Positions 34,726-46,601 of a stretch of DNA of 64,000 bases are shown one piece after another. The notes below the pieces were generated by a model. The model was not told where the DNA came from and did no database searches. It saw only the letters and a program-made list of their open reading frames with translations. How positions within the stretch are numbered: position 1 is the stretch's first letter; every line of letters starts with the position of its first letter. Made by a program: the position numbers and the translations under genes. The stretch comes from Moniliella sp. 'wahieum' (Eukaryota; Basidiomycota; Moniliellomycetes; Moniliellales; Moniliellaceae): contig RSEE01000055.1 of the NCBI GenBank assembly GCA_003971905.1, forward strand, positions 389,579 through 453,578. The letters are read 5' to 3'.

Positions 34726-35335
34726 GCCGCTTTGCAGCCGAGTGCTCAGGAGGGAACCTGCGTTGCGTAGCACACATATGTCTGCTGCTTCTTCTCTTCC
34801 CCCCCCTATGCTTCGCCCCCCCCACCAAAAAGGCACAGCGGGAGATGCGCTGTGGACTGCATGCTTATGGTGTCTGCATGTGGGAACTGCTCGTGGGTTG
34901 GTGCAGTAGCTGTGTGAGAGCGAGTTGCAGTGGAGGAGCGGGACAGAGACTGGGGATGCGTTGTTGCCGTCAGATCTGATCTGGATGCGCTGCGCCAGGG
35001 GCAGAGGCTACAGAGGCTGCGGGTAGTGGAGCGATGGATTGAGCGCGGGATGGAGGAACCCAATAGGGACAGGCGCCCATTCAACTCCAGGAGTCCAAAT
35101 TGATCTTTGACTAGGGGTATGGAACAGAATCGAGTGGCCTAGGCAGCTCGAATGGTTCCCGACGGCGGGCACGAGGCCAGCGCGCCACTCGTGAGGTGAA
35201 TATTTCACAGGTGTTACATCAGCAGTGGGATCCTTGCAATTTCAGATTGGGCTGCCACTTTTTTTTTGTTTTTTCTGTCGCTGCTCTCGCCTGGGCGAGA
35301 GACGCTGCTCCCCAACCGACCCGCCGCCGCCTGCC
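34726..35335. other. Spacer between RPL37 and DBP10
   Basis: No gene seen. A poly-T run at ~35,260-35,275 lies just before the DBP10 start. Confidence 0.5.
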
Positions 35336-38300
35336 ATGTCCAAGGCGCTCGACTTCTCGGGCTCGACGGCCTCACCCCCGCCCGCACCTCCGCACCCATC
35401 CTCGCAGACCCCGACGACGATGCCGCTGCCGACATGACTGCCGCCCTCATGGGCAGCAGCAAGCCCACCCCCCCCGCCGCCACGCCGACAACGACGACAA
35501 CGACGACGACGATGCCCAGCAGATCGAGCGCGCCCAGGCCAAGGCCATCCGCGACTCTACCCGCCAGGCCAAGCGCAATGCCCCTGGCTCCGGCGGCCCT
35601 TTTCAAAAAGGGTGGTGGCTTCCAGAGCATGGGGCTTGCCCCCTGGCTCCTGCGCGCCATTCTCCTCCGCAACTTCCACCTCCCACGCCCATCCACGCGC
35701 CGCCATCCCTTCCATCCTTGCCCAGCCCGCACGCGACGTCGTGGCCATGGCCCGAACCGGATCCGGTAAAACCCTGGCGTATGTCATTCCCTTGCTCCAG
35801 CTCCTGGGTGGCCGCCACCGCTCCGCCTATGGCGCCCGTGCGTTGGTCATCGTGCCATCGCGTGAGTTGGCGATGCAGGTGCTGCGGGTGGCCAAGGACC
35901 TTGGCCGTGGTCGCAAGTCCGCCAGTGGAGAGGACGATGCGGCGGAGCAGCTCCGATTTTGTCTGCTCACCGGTGGTGACTCGCTCGAAGACGACTTTGC
36001 CAAGCTGGCGGCAAATCCCGATGTGATTATTGCCACGCCGGGTCGTTTGCTTCACGTGGTCGTCGAGGCGGATGTGGCGTTGAGCTCGGTACAGTATGCC
36101 GTCTTTGACGAGGCCGACCGACTGTTCGAGCTGGGCTTGGCCGAACAACTGGACGAGATCATTGCCCGTCTTCCGCCCACACGTCAAACGGTACTCTGCT
36201 CCGCCACTCTGCCCCGCTCCTCGTACAGTTTGCCCGGGCGGGCCTGCAAAACAACCCGCGCCTGGTCCGTCTCGATGCGGAAGCCACATTTCGGATGCTC
36301 TGCAGATGGCTTTCTTTTCCTCCTCGCCCGACGCCAAGGAGGCGGTGCTGCTCTGCCTGTTGCGCTACGTGATTGGCGTTCCGCTTGGACGGCAGGACAA
36401 GAAAAGTACCCCGTTTGCCACCGGTGCCAACGCACCTGACAAAGGAGCCAAGAAGACTACTCGTACCTTGGAGCCGTACCAAACCGTCGTATTTTGCGCT
36501 ACCAAGCACCATGTCGAGTACTACCACACCCTGCTCACGGCAGCCGGTTGGGCCACCGGCGCACTCTACTCAAGTCTGGACCAATCCGCTCGGATGAATG
36601 AGATGGCCAAGTTCAAGCGGGCAAGACGTCGATTCTTGTCGTGACCGATGTCGCCGCTCGCGGAATTGACTTGCCCCTCTTGGGCCATGTGGTCAACCTC
36701 GACATTCCACCCCAAGCACGCACGTTTGTTCATCGCGTTGGCCGTACAGCTCGTGCGGGTGCACAAGGGTGGGCCTACACCATTGTCTCTACTGCCGAAC
36801 TTGCTTACCTAGCCGACCTGTCCACCTTTTTGAGCCGCTCCGTCGTTCGTACCCCCTGGGCCCCACCGGCACCTGCCCCCCTGCCCGACGGAAGCGAGCC
36901 ATGCTCCAGTCCAACCTTGTTCTCGGCGTCATGACCCCGGACGATGTGGAGAGCGAACAGGCATTCATCACCACCATCCCGCTCCGGGGGAGCAGGTACC
37001 GACCTCAGTGGCTTAAAGCGAACCGCGGCTAAGGCGCAAAAGATGTACGAACGATCTCGTCCCCAACCCACGCCGGCCGGTTACAAGAAAGCCAAAGCCT
37101 GGTCCACCCACGCTCACGATCCCACCGCCTTGTCTCGTGTGGCCAAGGCGGCTGAAAAGCAAGCTCATTCCGAAGCGCTGGAAGAATTGAGTACGTGCCT
37201 TTGCCGCTCGTCGGAGCGCCATCGGCCGAAACGGGAGTAACATGGTCTATGCTCGTCCGGAACTGTTCGGACTGGGTCAGACGGCCGAGTTGAAATCATC
37301 CACGCGTGTCTGGGGCGCTCCCACTCGCCCCCGGTACCAACGTGCAGCGTCCCAGGTAGTTTGGAGGCAGAGGAGGCAGCCGCTCGCGCTTCCTTGCTGG
37401 CCAAGTTGTCTGCGTTTACCCCTTCGGAAACCGTGCTCGAGTCTACCCGCTCTATCGCCAAGGGCGGACCGGATGAGACGACAGTGGAGTTGATGCGCAA
37501 GCGCCGCTCGACCTGGGCTCAGTCCCGGTTGCGCAAGGCGGCCAACGATGCACAGGCTTCAGCCGAAGCAGATGCCGAGCCGAGTTGCAGCCTCTGAAGA
37601 AGAGCAAGAAGAGGGGAGAAGTATGTGTCGTCGGATCTTGGTCTTGGGACACAAAAGAAGTACTTCAAGATGAGGCCGCACCCGAAGAGATTGAGGAGGT
37701 GTTTGGTGCGGCTCGACCGCACAAGAAGGCCAAGGTGTCCCGCATGGGCCAGCTGGCTCGTCCGCAGCAAGGTGCGTACAAGGACCGTCAGCCTACCTCA
37801 CCTATACCCCGCGTGGGGACAAGACCGATTCCGCCGGCATGTTTGTCGCGGAAGCGAATGAGTTGGCAGAGGATGCAATGAACGATGAGGGTGGACGTGC
37901 CAAGGGACAACGTGCTGGCGACAGCAACCAGCGTCCCAATGCTCGACGGTGGGATACTACCAGCAAAAAGTTTGTCCGTACCGACCAGCGCGGACAGGAC
38001 AATGCTAAGTTGATCAAGACTGAATCGGGAACCCGGTTGCCGGCCAGTTACCGTTCCGGACGGTACGATGCTTGGGCCAAGCACAACCGTATGAACATTC
38101 CCCGTGTGGGCCAGGACGAGCTGGATCTCAACTCGGTCGGTGCGCCGGACCTACGCGCTTCGCTGGACAAGGCGGCCAACATGAAGGGCGCCCCGGGCGG
38201 CAAGTGCATGAAGCACACCAAGCTCACCCACCCCAAAACCCGTTCAAGCGACAACACTGGAACCCGGCTGCACGGCAGGACCAACCGTCCGACCGTAAGG

Positions 38301-38488
38301 GCCCAACCAAGACGTTTGCCAAGGGCAAAAAGAAGGTCCTGCCCAACTCGGGCACTCGTACCGCCAGCGGAGGCCGGAACGAGATCAAGTCCGCCCAGGA
38401 CATTTACAAGCAGCGCACCATCATGGCTCAGCGCAAGGCCAAGAATGCCCGCAAGCCGACCAGCGGCAAGGGCAAAGGTCGGCGTTAG
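35336..38488 (+). CDS. DBP10: ATP-dependent RNA helicase Dbp10 (DEAD box)
   Basis: Nucleolar helicase required for 60S subunit assembly. The order of motifs is complete: [19 protein letters not shown] (~35,608), FHLPTPIQ-type Q motif (~35,680), ARTGSGKT (I, ~35,752), PSRELAMQ (Ia, ~35,857), TPGRLLH (Ib, ~36,036), DEADRLFE (II, ~36,108), SATLPR (III, ~36,203), [19 protein letters not shown] (V, ~36,641) and [13 protein letters not shown] (VI, ~36,733). The Dbp10-specific C-terminus follows: [20 protein letters not shown] (~38,030), FKRQHWNP (~38,245) and a Lys/Arg-rich tail ending GKGKGRR at the stop 38,486. The start at 35336 (CCATGTCC) opens [10 protein letters not shown]. About ten frame changes occur without loss of motifs; no intron is obvious. 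Basic tail and GGFQ motif separate it from other DEAD proteins. Confidence 0.9.
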
Positions 38489-39041
38489 CATGGGGTGCGG
38501 ATGAGGGTGTGAGTGGTACTGCTATATGGTTCGGTTGCCCTATATCTCCTTCTTGCTTGTTTGTATAGCCGCCGCACCGTATGCAACTAGTACATAGTAG
38601 CCATGCGAGACTGCGCATCCACAAACCCGAAGGCCACATCGATTGGTCCTGTAGTCCCTCCTACCACCGGTTTGCATGAGTGCATGAGATCGGACCGTCC
38701 AACATGTGATGAATGTCAGGTTTCTGTAAGCACGCTCTGCTTCGCTCTCATTCGGCCTTGTACACCGGTCATGGCGGGTGGAGCGGTGGTCAAGTCGGAG
38801 ATGTCAAACACGTCGATGTTGCGCAGGCTACTTAGTGCGCTCGGCCATTAATCAGTAGTCCATACTCCACGTCCTATTATCTGTGCACCGACAATCTCCT
38901 TTTCCGTTCACTAATTCATTCGGCACCCATTGCATGCCAATTCACAAGAATGGAAAAGAGGTGAGAAGAGTCCGTTGAACGCACAGCAGTGACTACTGCA
39001 CCACACTGCACCTCTCCCGACACACAACATGACACGAGCAA
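38489..39041. other. Convergent 3' region of DBP10 and the haem-protein gene
   Basis: No coding signal; holds the two 3' ends. Confidence 0.5.
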
Positions 39042-40495
39042 CTAGACTGTCAAGGATGTACGTAGTTTGAGGCGAGCACTCATACGGGACAACATGCCGT
39101 CGAGCCCAACGTTGGCGTCCGTGCCGTACCCGCCCGTCATGGGCTTGCGTTCGGGCAAGTCGACTTCTTCGTAGTAGTAGGCCTTCTTGGAGTGACCCAT
39201 GCGCCACGTCTTGAGCATCCGCACCAACTCATTCAAACTCTTGCTGGCTTGGGGAAAGGGGGCGGCGAGCGCACGCAAGTTGGCATCGTACCCAGCCCAA
39301 ACAAACGCTCGTTGCGCACCAGACAGGTGGGTGGGACGAACAGGATTGGGGATACCCAAGATGGAATCCAACGCTCGTACCATAAACGCTTGGTTGCCCG
39401 ATACACCCTCGCACCCGTCCCACCCCCACCCGTAAAACCCTTGCACGTACCGCGCCACACATCCTTCTTGACCACATCCGGCTTGAGGTTCTTGTAAAAG
39501 TAGCCAAACGCAGCCTTGACTGCGGCCACCCCTTCTTCCAGCGCAACACTGTCTTGCCCTGCTTCCAACTCGGATGCAAAGCGGGCAAGACAAGCGTACA
39601 ACGGATGGGCAATACCTTCCATGATAACAAACAACTTGGCCGTCCAGTGCTCGGCATCTTGCGAAGCTTGGTCAAACTGATAAGGCAAAGCGTATATACT
39701 TGGTAATATACCAACCCATCCACTTCCTTTTCTATTCAGAGTGCGTCACGACTCTGAAGAGATCATCACCATATACGTACGTTCTTGGTCACCAGATACT
39801 CCAGTCGGTCCTCAGCATGATTCCAGTTGTTGTAATACGTTGTGGTCACCGTCCCCCCCGTCGTGTGAAGTCCCAGACGGGAGTTGAGGTACAACATTGA
39901 GACCAACAGGGTATCGGGCAAAGAAGAGTGTGTATCATCTTGCGCAGCTGTAAGAGTTGGGATGGTGCCCCATCTGCTCATGAGACATGCCCGGGTTTCA
40001 GTTAGCATTGTAATGCTTTCTCCTCACACTCTTTCTCTCCTCTTCCCCTCCTGCGTCGCACCTGTCACCCCGGCGGGGCGACACGAGTGAGGCAGACGAG
40101 TGCCCAACGGATAAGCGGATTGGAATCAAGGGATCAAGGGATCATCATCGATCATCCCATCAACGTACCGATAAAGATGAGCCAGGACAGTCACTGTGGC
40201 AGAGATACCGAGCAGCTGGTTTTGGTCGAGGGTCTTGAGAGCGTCCATGGTTGCCTGGGCGGGGGGAAGCCGTTCTTCCACCCACTTCCGATTCGGGGCA
40301 TAGTCATCGGCACTCAGCTGCGTCACATCCATCGTCTTGCACAGCACGTTGGGCGCTTCGAGACAGAGCTGGTGCAGGTGCTAAGTGGCCCGGGGGGAAC
40401 TCATACGAGGGCTGCGGCGGCCAGCTGCCACCACCTTCAAGGCAGAGTCGCTCGTACGCAGTGGCAAACGCGGCGGAAGCAGGGGGAGCAGTCAT
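39042..40495 (-). CDS. Indoleamine 2,3-dioxygenase / PrnB superfamily protein
   Basis: All-helical haem protein related to indoleamine 2,3-dioxygenase (tryptophan to N-formylkynurenine) and to PrnB-type enzymes. The start at 40495 opens MTAPPASAAFATAYERLCLE. Visible blocks are LGISATVTVLAHLYRYVDG (~40,170), YYNNWNHAEDRLEYL (~39,830), AEHWTAKLFVIMEGIAHPL (~39,650), AFGYFYKNLKPDV (~39,510), then GVSGNQAFMVRALDSILGI (~39,400), which resembles the SGAQSSLxQALDxLLGI segment of IDO, and a C-terminal TGGYGTD (~39,130) resembling the GTGGTD loop. The stop is at 39,042. An intron is likely near 39,700-39,780 and another near 39,950-40,130; the frame also shifts near 40,395. The usual IDO proximal-His region is not evident. 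Superfamily is likely; whether it is a true IDO is open. Confidence 0.5.
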
Positions 40496-42761
40496 GATCC
40501 TGGCAGGCAGGCGAGAGCAGAGGAGGGGAGGAGAAAGATGAAGAACGAAGAGGGGGGGGTGGCCTTGGTTTCGGTCGAGGGAGGTGGAAGGGGTTGAGGC
40601 AGATGATAAAAGTCGTATCCAAATGAATAATCTTCGTCCGTATTTATCTGGTTCAGATAATCGAGTGGGATGCTGTACATGATACGGAGGATACACAGGA
40701 CTCGCAGAGGAGAACATGCGGCGCTCCACAACTATAATGCTCGTACTATACCTGTGCACCGTGTAGTACAAGGGGTGCTGAGGCCGACCGGGTCACGCAG
40801 CTATCGCCATCAAGCTTGAGACTTAGAGGCCTCACCTCTCCCTCAGCTCTCAAGCTAGGCCTTGGGGGAGACAGGGTGGCAGAGGATCGATGGTGGCCCG
40901 AGCGACGGTGGATGTGCGGGTAATTTTGGGCGGTTACGATAATTCGATAACCGGTTTTATTGCTGTTCGCCCTTCAAAGTTGAAATTTCACCGGGACGCC
41001 TTGACCTGGGACCCTGGGACCCCACGAGGCCGTGTAGACTGCAGATCGTGCTCAAAAGTCTTCCGTCCTGGTCCTTTTCGGATCCATCCTAAGAAGAAGC
41101 TTAAATGCGACCGTAAGCTTTAGCTTAACCACGGTTGGAAAGTGTTCATATAGCCGAAGAGTCTCCTTGTAGAGATTTGGTTCCTGTCGGTCTCGTTTCC
41201 CTGTCTACCACACATATTGCGCTCAAAATATCCTTCGGCCGGACACATTGTCAGCTGACAGTACTATTGTTGTATACAGTACGGGAGCGAATGAGCCCCT
41301 GGTTCTTTTCCCCCATCGACGTTCTAAGTGTCATTACGCAGAGATAGGAGCCTGGTCGGACCCATATTGCGGGAAAGTGAAGAGAAATAAGAAGAGGAAC
41401 TTTTTTGGTTGGTCGATGATGACCTGATGTTATTCTGCTGGAGACACACCAGTACATTTTGGCTTTCTATAGAGTCAAGTGGGTGGGCGTAAGCCATGGT
41501 TAGCAAACGCAGTATGTGTGCGAAGTTTTGAGGACAGGGTGTTGTGGGTGTGGAGCTGGTATAGCATCCATTCCCTCTCTTAGCTTAATTGAGCTCAAGG
41601 TGGTTGACGCGTTGACCCCTGCTACTCTTGTATGAGTTCAAATCCATCTGCAGACGAAGACTCAGTGTTCGGCGAGTTGGATCACCCCCACCAACCTGCC
41701 GAGCGCGGCTGCATGACCTGCATGACTGGGCATAGCCAGGACCTGGGGTGATCACCTCTTATCGAAAACCGGATTATATCCCCCCCGCGTTATCGATATC
41801 TCGACGGGGGCGGCACTTTATCAACTCGGTGGGGTAAATTCAGTCATTTCGTACAACAAGCACTTATCTCAATGCCAACATATGCCCCAAGTCAATCTAT
41901 GGGCTACCCGCTGCCCTCCCTGTGGTGCCCTGCGACATTTGTGACAACGGGGAATATCACATCTGACCGATACCCACCCACACACATAGAGCCGCGTATC
42001 GCGGTTCAGACGTTGCCGTACCAGCCACTTAATTAGCTTAATTGGACGTTCCGATATATCGAGAGAGCGCCAAAAAGCGTCTCATCTCGGTCGGGGTCTG
42101 TGGGGAGGGGATGCCGAATGTACCATCTCGTAGCTTGCAGATACGAGTGCGGATGTGGGGGCAGGAGCAGGCCCAGTTCGCCGCCTCTGTTCGGGAGGCG
42201 AATGTATGTCCACTCTTTTCTGGGGAGCGTGCTGAACGCTGGTGGAGAGAAGAGCGTGGATTTTGTTTTTGGTGTTCCTGCTGCTGCGTGCCATCCACAG
42301 ATACTCCTCTGCAATTACGTCATCAGTCGCCACGCATCACACCTCGGTCACCCATCACATGTCACATGTCACATGCGGTGCCACTTGTTCGCTCGCTGGC
42401 TGTAACGCCAGGGGCCACGCGGGCGCTGCAGAGCACGCATCATCCATCCCGCCCCATCATTTGCGAGCGAGCAGCGAGCGAGACGAGGGCGGCGTATATA
42501 CTGGCCGTCTCGCCCCAGTGCCCAACGAGCGACCGAGCAAGCGACCCGTCCCCTCCACCGGGGAGCATCGCGCGAGCAAGCAGCCGCCGCCGCCACCGTC
42601 TTGCCCCCCATGCTGAACCAGTCCAGAAGGGACACTACAGCTATATAATAGCTCGGTCCGGTTGTTCTTGGTATCCCTCGCTCAGTGCGATCCGTCTCCG
42701 TTTGTTCTTCTCGCACCCTCACTATTCTCCCCCCACTTCTTCCCCATCCACATCCGCACTA
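40496..42761. other. Spacer upstream of both flanking divergent genes
   Basis: No conserved gene seen. The stretch 40,890-41,700 is less GC-rich than its surroundings. GTCACATGTCACATG words near 42,357-42,375 recur elsewhere in the window. Confidence 0.5.
42642..42649 (+). promoter_or_regulatory. TATA box of the KRE6-type gene
   Basis: TATATAAT about 113 bases upstream of the ATG at 42762, followed by a pyrimidine-rich 5' UTR. Confidence 0.5.
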
Positions 42762-45238
42762 TGGCCGGTGCTGAACTCGGCTACGACGAAGGGTCCTACG
42801 ACGCCTACACCGCCCAGCCCAGCACATTCCCTACCGCGACAGTCAGCAGCTCCAGTTTGGTACTGCCTCCTCATTCTACTCGAGCTCCACCGCTGGCCCT
42901 GACGACGCTACTCAGGCTACCCACAAACGCACCGCTTGGGGCAGCACCGATGCCCATGACCAGGATTTTGGTCCGTCACCCTTTACCCGCGCGGGGTCGG
43001 GCAGCTACCGTTCGGCAGCTGCTCTTGGCTCGGCTCCCTGGGTCGGAGGACCCGCTGGCGCATCACCAGGTGTAGGTGTGCCTGCCAACAGCCACGCGCG
43101 CTGGCCTCTGCGGCAGCACAAGGTGCGAGGACACCGGTAGGAGTCAAGTCGTCGCCAAGTGCAACTACGACCGCAGTGGGAGCCTCGTCGTCCTCTTCGC
43201 CCGATGTGGCCTCGCGGTTCGGCCTGTTGGATCCCAATGCGCATCAACTTTCAGGATTGTATTACAGCGAGATGGATGATTTGGACGACGACCTGCACCG
43301 CATTGGCCCCGACGACCTTGCCCACCGCAACAAGAATTCCGGTGGGATCAGCAAACGGGGGCTGTTGAACTTGAGTACCTTGGCCATCCTCATTCTTGCG
43401 TTGCTCATGTTGTTTGCTGGGTACCCTATCTTGACTGCCATGCGCGACAAGCACGATCAACTGGGTGGGTATGGACCAGGAGGAACTAATGGTTCTGGCC
43501 AAGTCTCCAGTATTCCGGGTTCGCACCACCCTCATCGACCCGGATACGCCACAGGATGCCTACACGCGCAAATCGGGCGTCGACCAAAGTACCATGAACC
43601 TAGTCTTTTCCGACGAGTTTGAAAAGCCCGGTCGGAGCTTTTATCCCGGTGATGAGTATGTCCATATGTCCTTTTCCTCCCAGGTTTTTTCCCTGTATAT
43701 ATACCTGTGGACCGATCTGCCCGTCAAGGTAGTGATATTATATGAAGTTACTGACCCCCCCCCTCCTCCCCTGCTGCTATGTGCCCCCCTCAGCCCCTTT
43801 TGGGAAGCTGTCGATCTACACTACTGGGCCACTAACAATTACGAATGGTACGACCCTGCGGCAGTCACGACCGCCAATGGTGCGTTGCGACTTACCATCA
43901 GCCAACACCCCGAGCACAACCTCAACTTTCGTGGGGGCATGGTCCAGTCCTGGAATAAGTTTTGCTTTACGGGCGGTGTACTGGTGGCCAGTGTACGGTT
44001 GCCAGGGAAAGCCAAAGCTTCAGGTTTGTGGCCGGCTATCTGGTTGATGGGCAACTTGGGCCGCGCAGGGTACGGTGCTACCCTAGAAGGAACCTGGCCT
44101 TATAGTTACGATGCGTGTGATGTGGGCACCTTGGCCAACCAAACTGACCCAGCCACCAACTTGCCTGATTCTTCAACTTGGGCAACTGCCCCTTTAACCA
44201 AAAACACAGTAGCAAGTCCCTTTCCTTCCTCCCGGGACAACGCTTGTCGGCGTGCACGTGCCCAGGAGACGATCATCCCGGTCCGCAGTTCCCCAATGGC
44301 TCTTACCCGGGACGCATGGCCCCAGAAATCGACCTGTTTGAGGCCCAGGTCAACCAACAGGAAGGTATGACGGTCAGTCAAAGTTGCCAATTTGCCCCGT
44401 ACAAGTATGTATCCCCCCCCCCATCCCCCCTTTCACCCATGTTGGGTTGTTTCCAAATGTCCCACTATTAGGAGAAGAGAGCTGACCGATCGGGGGCTAT
44501 GTGATCTTCCATCATTAATCGTTCCGCAGCGCATACTATCGTCCCACTGCCAAACCCATGTTGCTCGACAAACGTACCATTGTCAATAGCTACACGGGCG
44601 AGCTTACGCAACAAAGCATGTCGGGCGTCACCCCCACCAACCAACAGGGCATGCAGTACCTCCAGGACAACTCGACGGGAATCTTTACCGAATACGCCGT
44701 CGAGTACCAACCGGGTCAAGGGGGTACGTACAATGGTGGGCGAGCGGTACGCCTGCCTGGCGGTTAACTGCGGACGAGTTAGCGGCCGACCCAGTGTCGA
44801 AAATTTCCTCCCGCCCCGTCCCGCCCGAACCACTGTACATTCTCGCCAACGTGGGCATCTCGCAAAACTTTGGCACTCCGTCTTGGCAGCAACTCATTTG
44901 GCCTTCGGCCATGGAGTTGGATTGGATTCGTGTCTACCAGCCACAAGGTAAGACCAACGTCGGTTGCGACCCTCCGGATTACCCTACCGCAGCCTACATT
45001 GCTCGCCATCAAGAAGCCTACACCAATCCCAATTATACCCTCTGGGGAGGGGGGCTACGGCGCCGTCTGGCCCCGCAACCGTTTGAACCCAGATGGTTGT
45101 AATGCCGTTCCATCTAAAAACCCTGGAAGTCCCACCAAGCCCATGCCCAAGGCTAAAAGTTTCCCTTCCCACGCCATTGGCAACAACCAGCAACAGTGCC
45201 AGATCAATTCGTGGAATGACGGACAGCAGCAGAATTGA
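42762..45238 (+). CDS. Kre6/Skn1-type beta-1,6-glucan synthesis protein (GH16 fold)
   Basis: Type II membrane protein of ER/Golgi or plasma membrane needed for cell-wall beta-1,6-glucan. The cytosolic N-terminus (MAGAELGYDEGSYDAY) is Ser/Thr/Pro-rich. A single anchor LLNLSTLAILILALLMLF lies at ~43,363-43,420. The luminal domain starts LVFSDEFEKPGRSFYPG, continues HYWATNNYEWYDP and GLWPAIWLMGNLGR (~44,022), and carries the GH16-type catalytic motif EIDLFE (~44,323-44,340), then NVGISQNFG and YPTAAYIARHQEAYTNPN (~44,985). Introns are 43,656-43,793 and 44,405-44,529, both GT-AG with joins restoring DPFWEAVD and YNAYYRP. The frame shifts in the N-terminal tail (~42,830, ~43,075, ~43,500), near 44,190 and 44,750. 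The stop is at 45,236. A ~50-residue Gln/Asn/Pro-rich tail follows the usual end. Confidence 0.9.
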
Positions 45239-46023
45239 GCGGTTGCAAGGAAAGTGGGAGCTCGATTTTGTATGTGCGAAAAAAAGATTTTATCCACTCA
45301 CCTTTTCCCCAATTCTCTTCCTGTCCCTGTCCCTGTCTCTCTGTCTCTCTCGGCCTCTCTCTATCCCTCTTCCCACTCACTGTATCTGTCCCTTGGACTC
45401 TCACACGTAATTTTCCTCACTCCCCCCCTTTCCCTCCCGTTTTTATCCCTCACTCTCTCTTCATTTCTCTCCCCCCCTGCCCTATTTCTCCACGGTGTGA
45501 CCCCCGTGACCTTGGACCCGTCTTTTGCTCTGTATCTAAGAGCGCAGCTCGAGCGAGACAGCCACAGTAAACACCCACAGTTAGGTATAGCCAGTGGCCA
45601 GTGACTAGTGGCTGCGCGCGACCCGCATACAGATACTCCTCGCTCTCTCGTCGGTCTCGGTTCGTCCGTTTGGGGAGAAGCACAATCGCGTTATTTGTTG
45701 GCAGGAATCCGAAGGGCCCCAAACGGAGGAACTGAGCGAAAGGATGATCGATGAAGAGCAAAACAATGAATCCGCGCGGGAGCTCATTATTCGGTGTACA
45801 CAGAGGTGAGTAGCGGGGAACCTTGGAAACGTTTGGAGAACGTAGGACCTCGCCTGGAGGCGAGACTACTGAGGCTCTTGGGGGCGCGGGACGGACACGG
45901 TTAAGGAGGGTTACGAGTAACTTATTTAGGGTGATATAAAGAGACGTAGAAGCGCAAGTGGTTCAGATTATTGATTTTCTTTTACCTCAACACTCCAAAT
46001 AATGTGGGCAGTTTAGTTAAGCC
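45239..46023. other. Spacer between KRE6-type gene and tRNA-Ala
   Basis: CT-rich 3' UTR-like DNA with CCCTGTCCCTGTCTCTCTGTC (period ~6) near 45,325. No gene seen. Confidence 0.5.
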
Positions 46024-46108
46024 GGGCGGATAGCTCAGTTGGTAGAGCGCACGCTTCGCATCGTTCTGTGTATTTGTGAGGTCTGGGGTTCGATTCCCTA
46101 TTCGTCCA
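46024..46108 (+). tRNA. tRNA-Ala (CGC) with a 12-base intron
   Basis: Acceptor GGGCGGA (46,024-46,030) pairs with TTCGTCC (46,101-46,107). The D arm is GCTCAGTTGGTAGAGC, the T arm is TGGGG-TTCGATT-CCCTA, and the discriminator base is A. The anticodon loop reads TTCGCA with anticodon CGC at 46,057-46,059, decoding GCG (Ala). A 12-base insertion directly 3' of position 37 (46,061-46,072) is in the canonical place for a tRNA intron. The last base pair of the anticodon stem is mismatched. The wording otherwise matches eukaryotic tRNA-Ala. Confidence 0.85.
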
Positions 46109-46112
46109 TTTC

Positions 46113-46119
46113 TTTTTTT
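46113..46119 (+). terminator. RNA polymerase III terminator (T7)
   Basis: TTTTTTT five bases after the tRNA-Ala 3' end. Confidence 0.8.
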
Positions 46120-46601
46120 CTTGTTTGGGGAACGGACCACTCTTTTAGCCTCGTTGTGCTAACTGGCTACCACTACTACTACTACCCTCTCGTCGTGGCG
46201 ACCATCGGGGTGGTACATTGCCCCGAGCGCGCCGGACTCTCGTTCTGTTGTTTTAGAGAAATCTCAACACAGCTATCGATGGACCATATGGACCGGAGAG
46301 ATAAAAAGGGCGAATAAGAGCGTAGAAGACGGGGATTACGAAGATCCTGATAAGCACTTGAATCCAAAGCATAGAACTGTGCCCTTCTGATACCTGCCTC
46401 GTAGCCGGTGGGGATAGCAGTATCATCAGTGGACACACAAAAATTTGGTCACTGGTGTTTTGTAGTTGGTGTTTGGTGTTTGGAGTTTGTGTTGGTGTTT
46501 GGTGGTTGGTGGTTGGGGGGTGATGATTGATGATTGATGATGGAAGGCCGAGGGCGTGGTCAAGGGCCCATCAAGGGCCCGTCGACTCGGATCGTAACCG
46601 C

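Noticed and set aside
40890-41123. Short frame with CRSC...H...C suggestive of a zinc finger
   Set aside because: Spacing does not fit C2H2 or other finger types, and only one partial set of ligands is present.
42042-42902. Plus-strand open frame of 286 codons upstream of the KRE6-type gene
   Set aside because: It overlaps the true N-terminus in another frame, spans the TATA box and has no domain.
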